A program made the translations under genes and the position numbers. Shown in pieces: positions 5,066 to 5,092 of a stretch of 5,092 nucleotides of DNA. Under the pieces are notes generated by a model. It searched no databases, was not told the origin of the DNA, and saw only the letters and a list, made by a program, of their open reading frames with translations. How positions within the stretch are numbered: the first letter of the stretch is position 1; every line of letters begins with the position of its first letter. Origin of the DNA: Thermoprotei archaeon (lineage in GTDB: Archaea; Thermoproteota; Methanomethylicia; Nezhaarchaeales; WYZ-LMO8); contig QMSF01000087.1 in the NCBI GenBank assembly GCA_003649565.1, forward strand, positions 1 through 5,092. The letters run 5' to 3'.

Positions 5066-5092
5066 AAGTGGACGTAGCAGTTAGTATAGACC

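Noticed and set aside
5083..5088. TATACT on the minus strand as a TATA box for paaK
   Set aside because: A start about 26 nt downstream would fall near 5059-5060, leaving the GGAGG at 5061-5065 outside the message. The two readings conflict, and the ribosome binding site is the better supported.

Overview
The window looks like chromosomal DNA of an archaeon, probably a thermophilic member of the TACK group. The grounds are a cupin-type (archaeal) glucose-6-phosphate isomerase, a CofD protein for coenzyme F420 synthesis, and frequent AGA/AGG and ATA codons. Several starts are TTG, some behind GGAGG-type ribosome binding sites, and one start appears leaderless behind a TATA-like box. The lineage is an inference. 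F420 synthesis is also found in methanogens and other groups, so the genus cannot be read from this window.

Layout: (1) positions 1-409, minus strand, hold the N-terminal 136 residues of an iron-containing alcohol dehydrogenase that runs off the left edge. (2) Positions 410-530 are a divergent promoter region. (3) Positions 531-2585, plus strand, form a tight three-gene cluster: a cupin-type phosphoglucose isomerase, cofD (1 nt after it) and a small cyclophilin-like protein of the DUF369/TM1367 type (5 nt after cofD, or overlapping it if a TTG start is used). (4) The plus cluster meets a minus-strand cluster tail to tail with only 6 nt between stop codons. (5) Positions 5051-2592, minus strand, hold a phenylacetate-CoA ligase (PaaK family), then a COG1926-type predicted phosphoribosyltransferase 20 nt later, then an unrecognised 144-residue protein 1 nt after that.

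The plus cluster joins central sugar phosphate metabolism (fructose-6-phosphate/glucose-6-phosphate) to F420 assembly and an uncharacterised small beta-barrel protein. The minus cluster joins aryl-acid activation to a PRPP-family enzyme and an unknown protein. No RNA gene, mobile element, CRISPR array or convincing repeat was seen. There is no gene-free stretch longer than about 120 bases. The most interesting points are the unknown third gene of the minus cluster, the placement of the cyclophilin-like gene directly after cofD, substitutions in the nucleotide/PRPP loops of two enzymes, and the heavy use of TTG starts.
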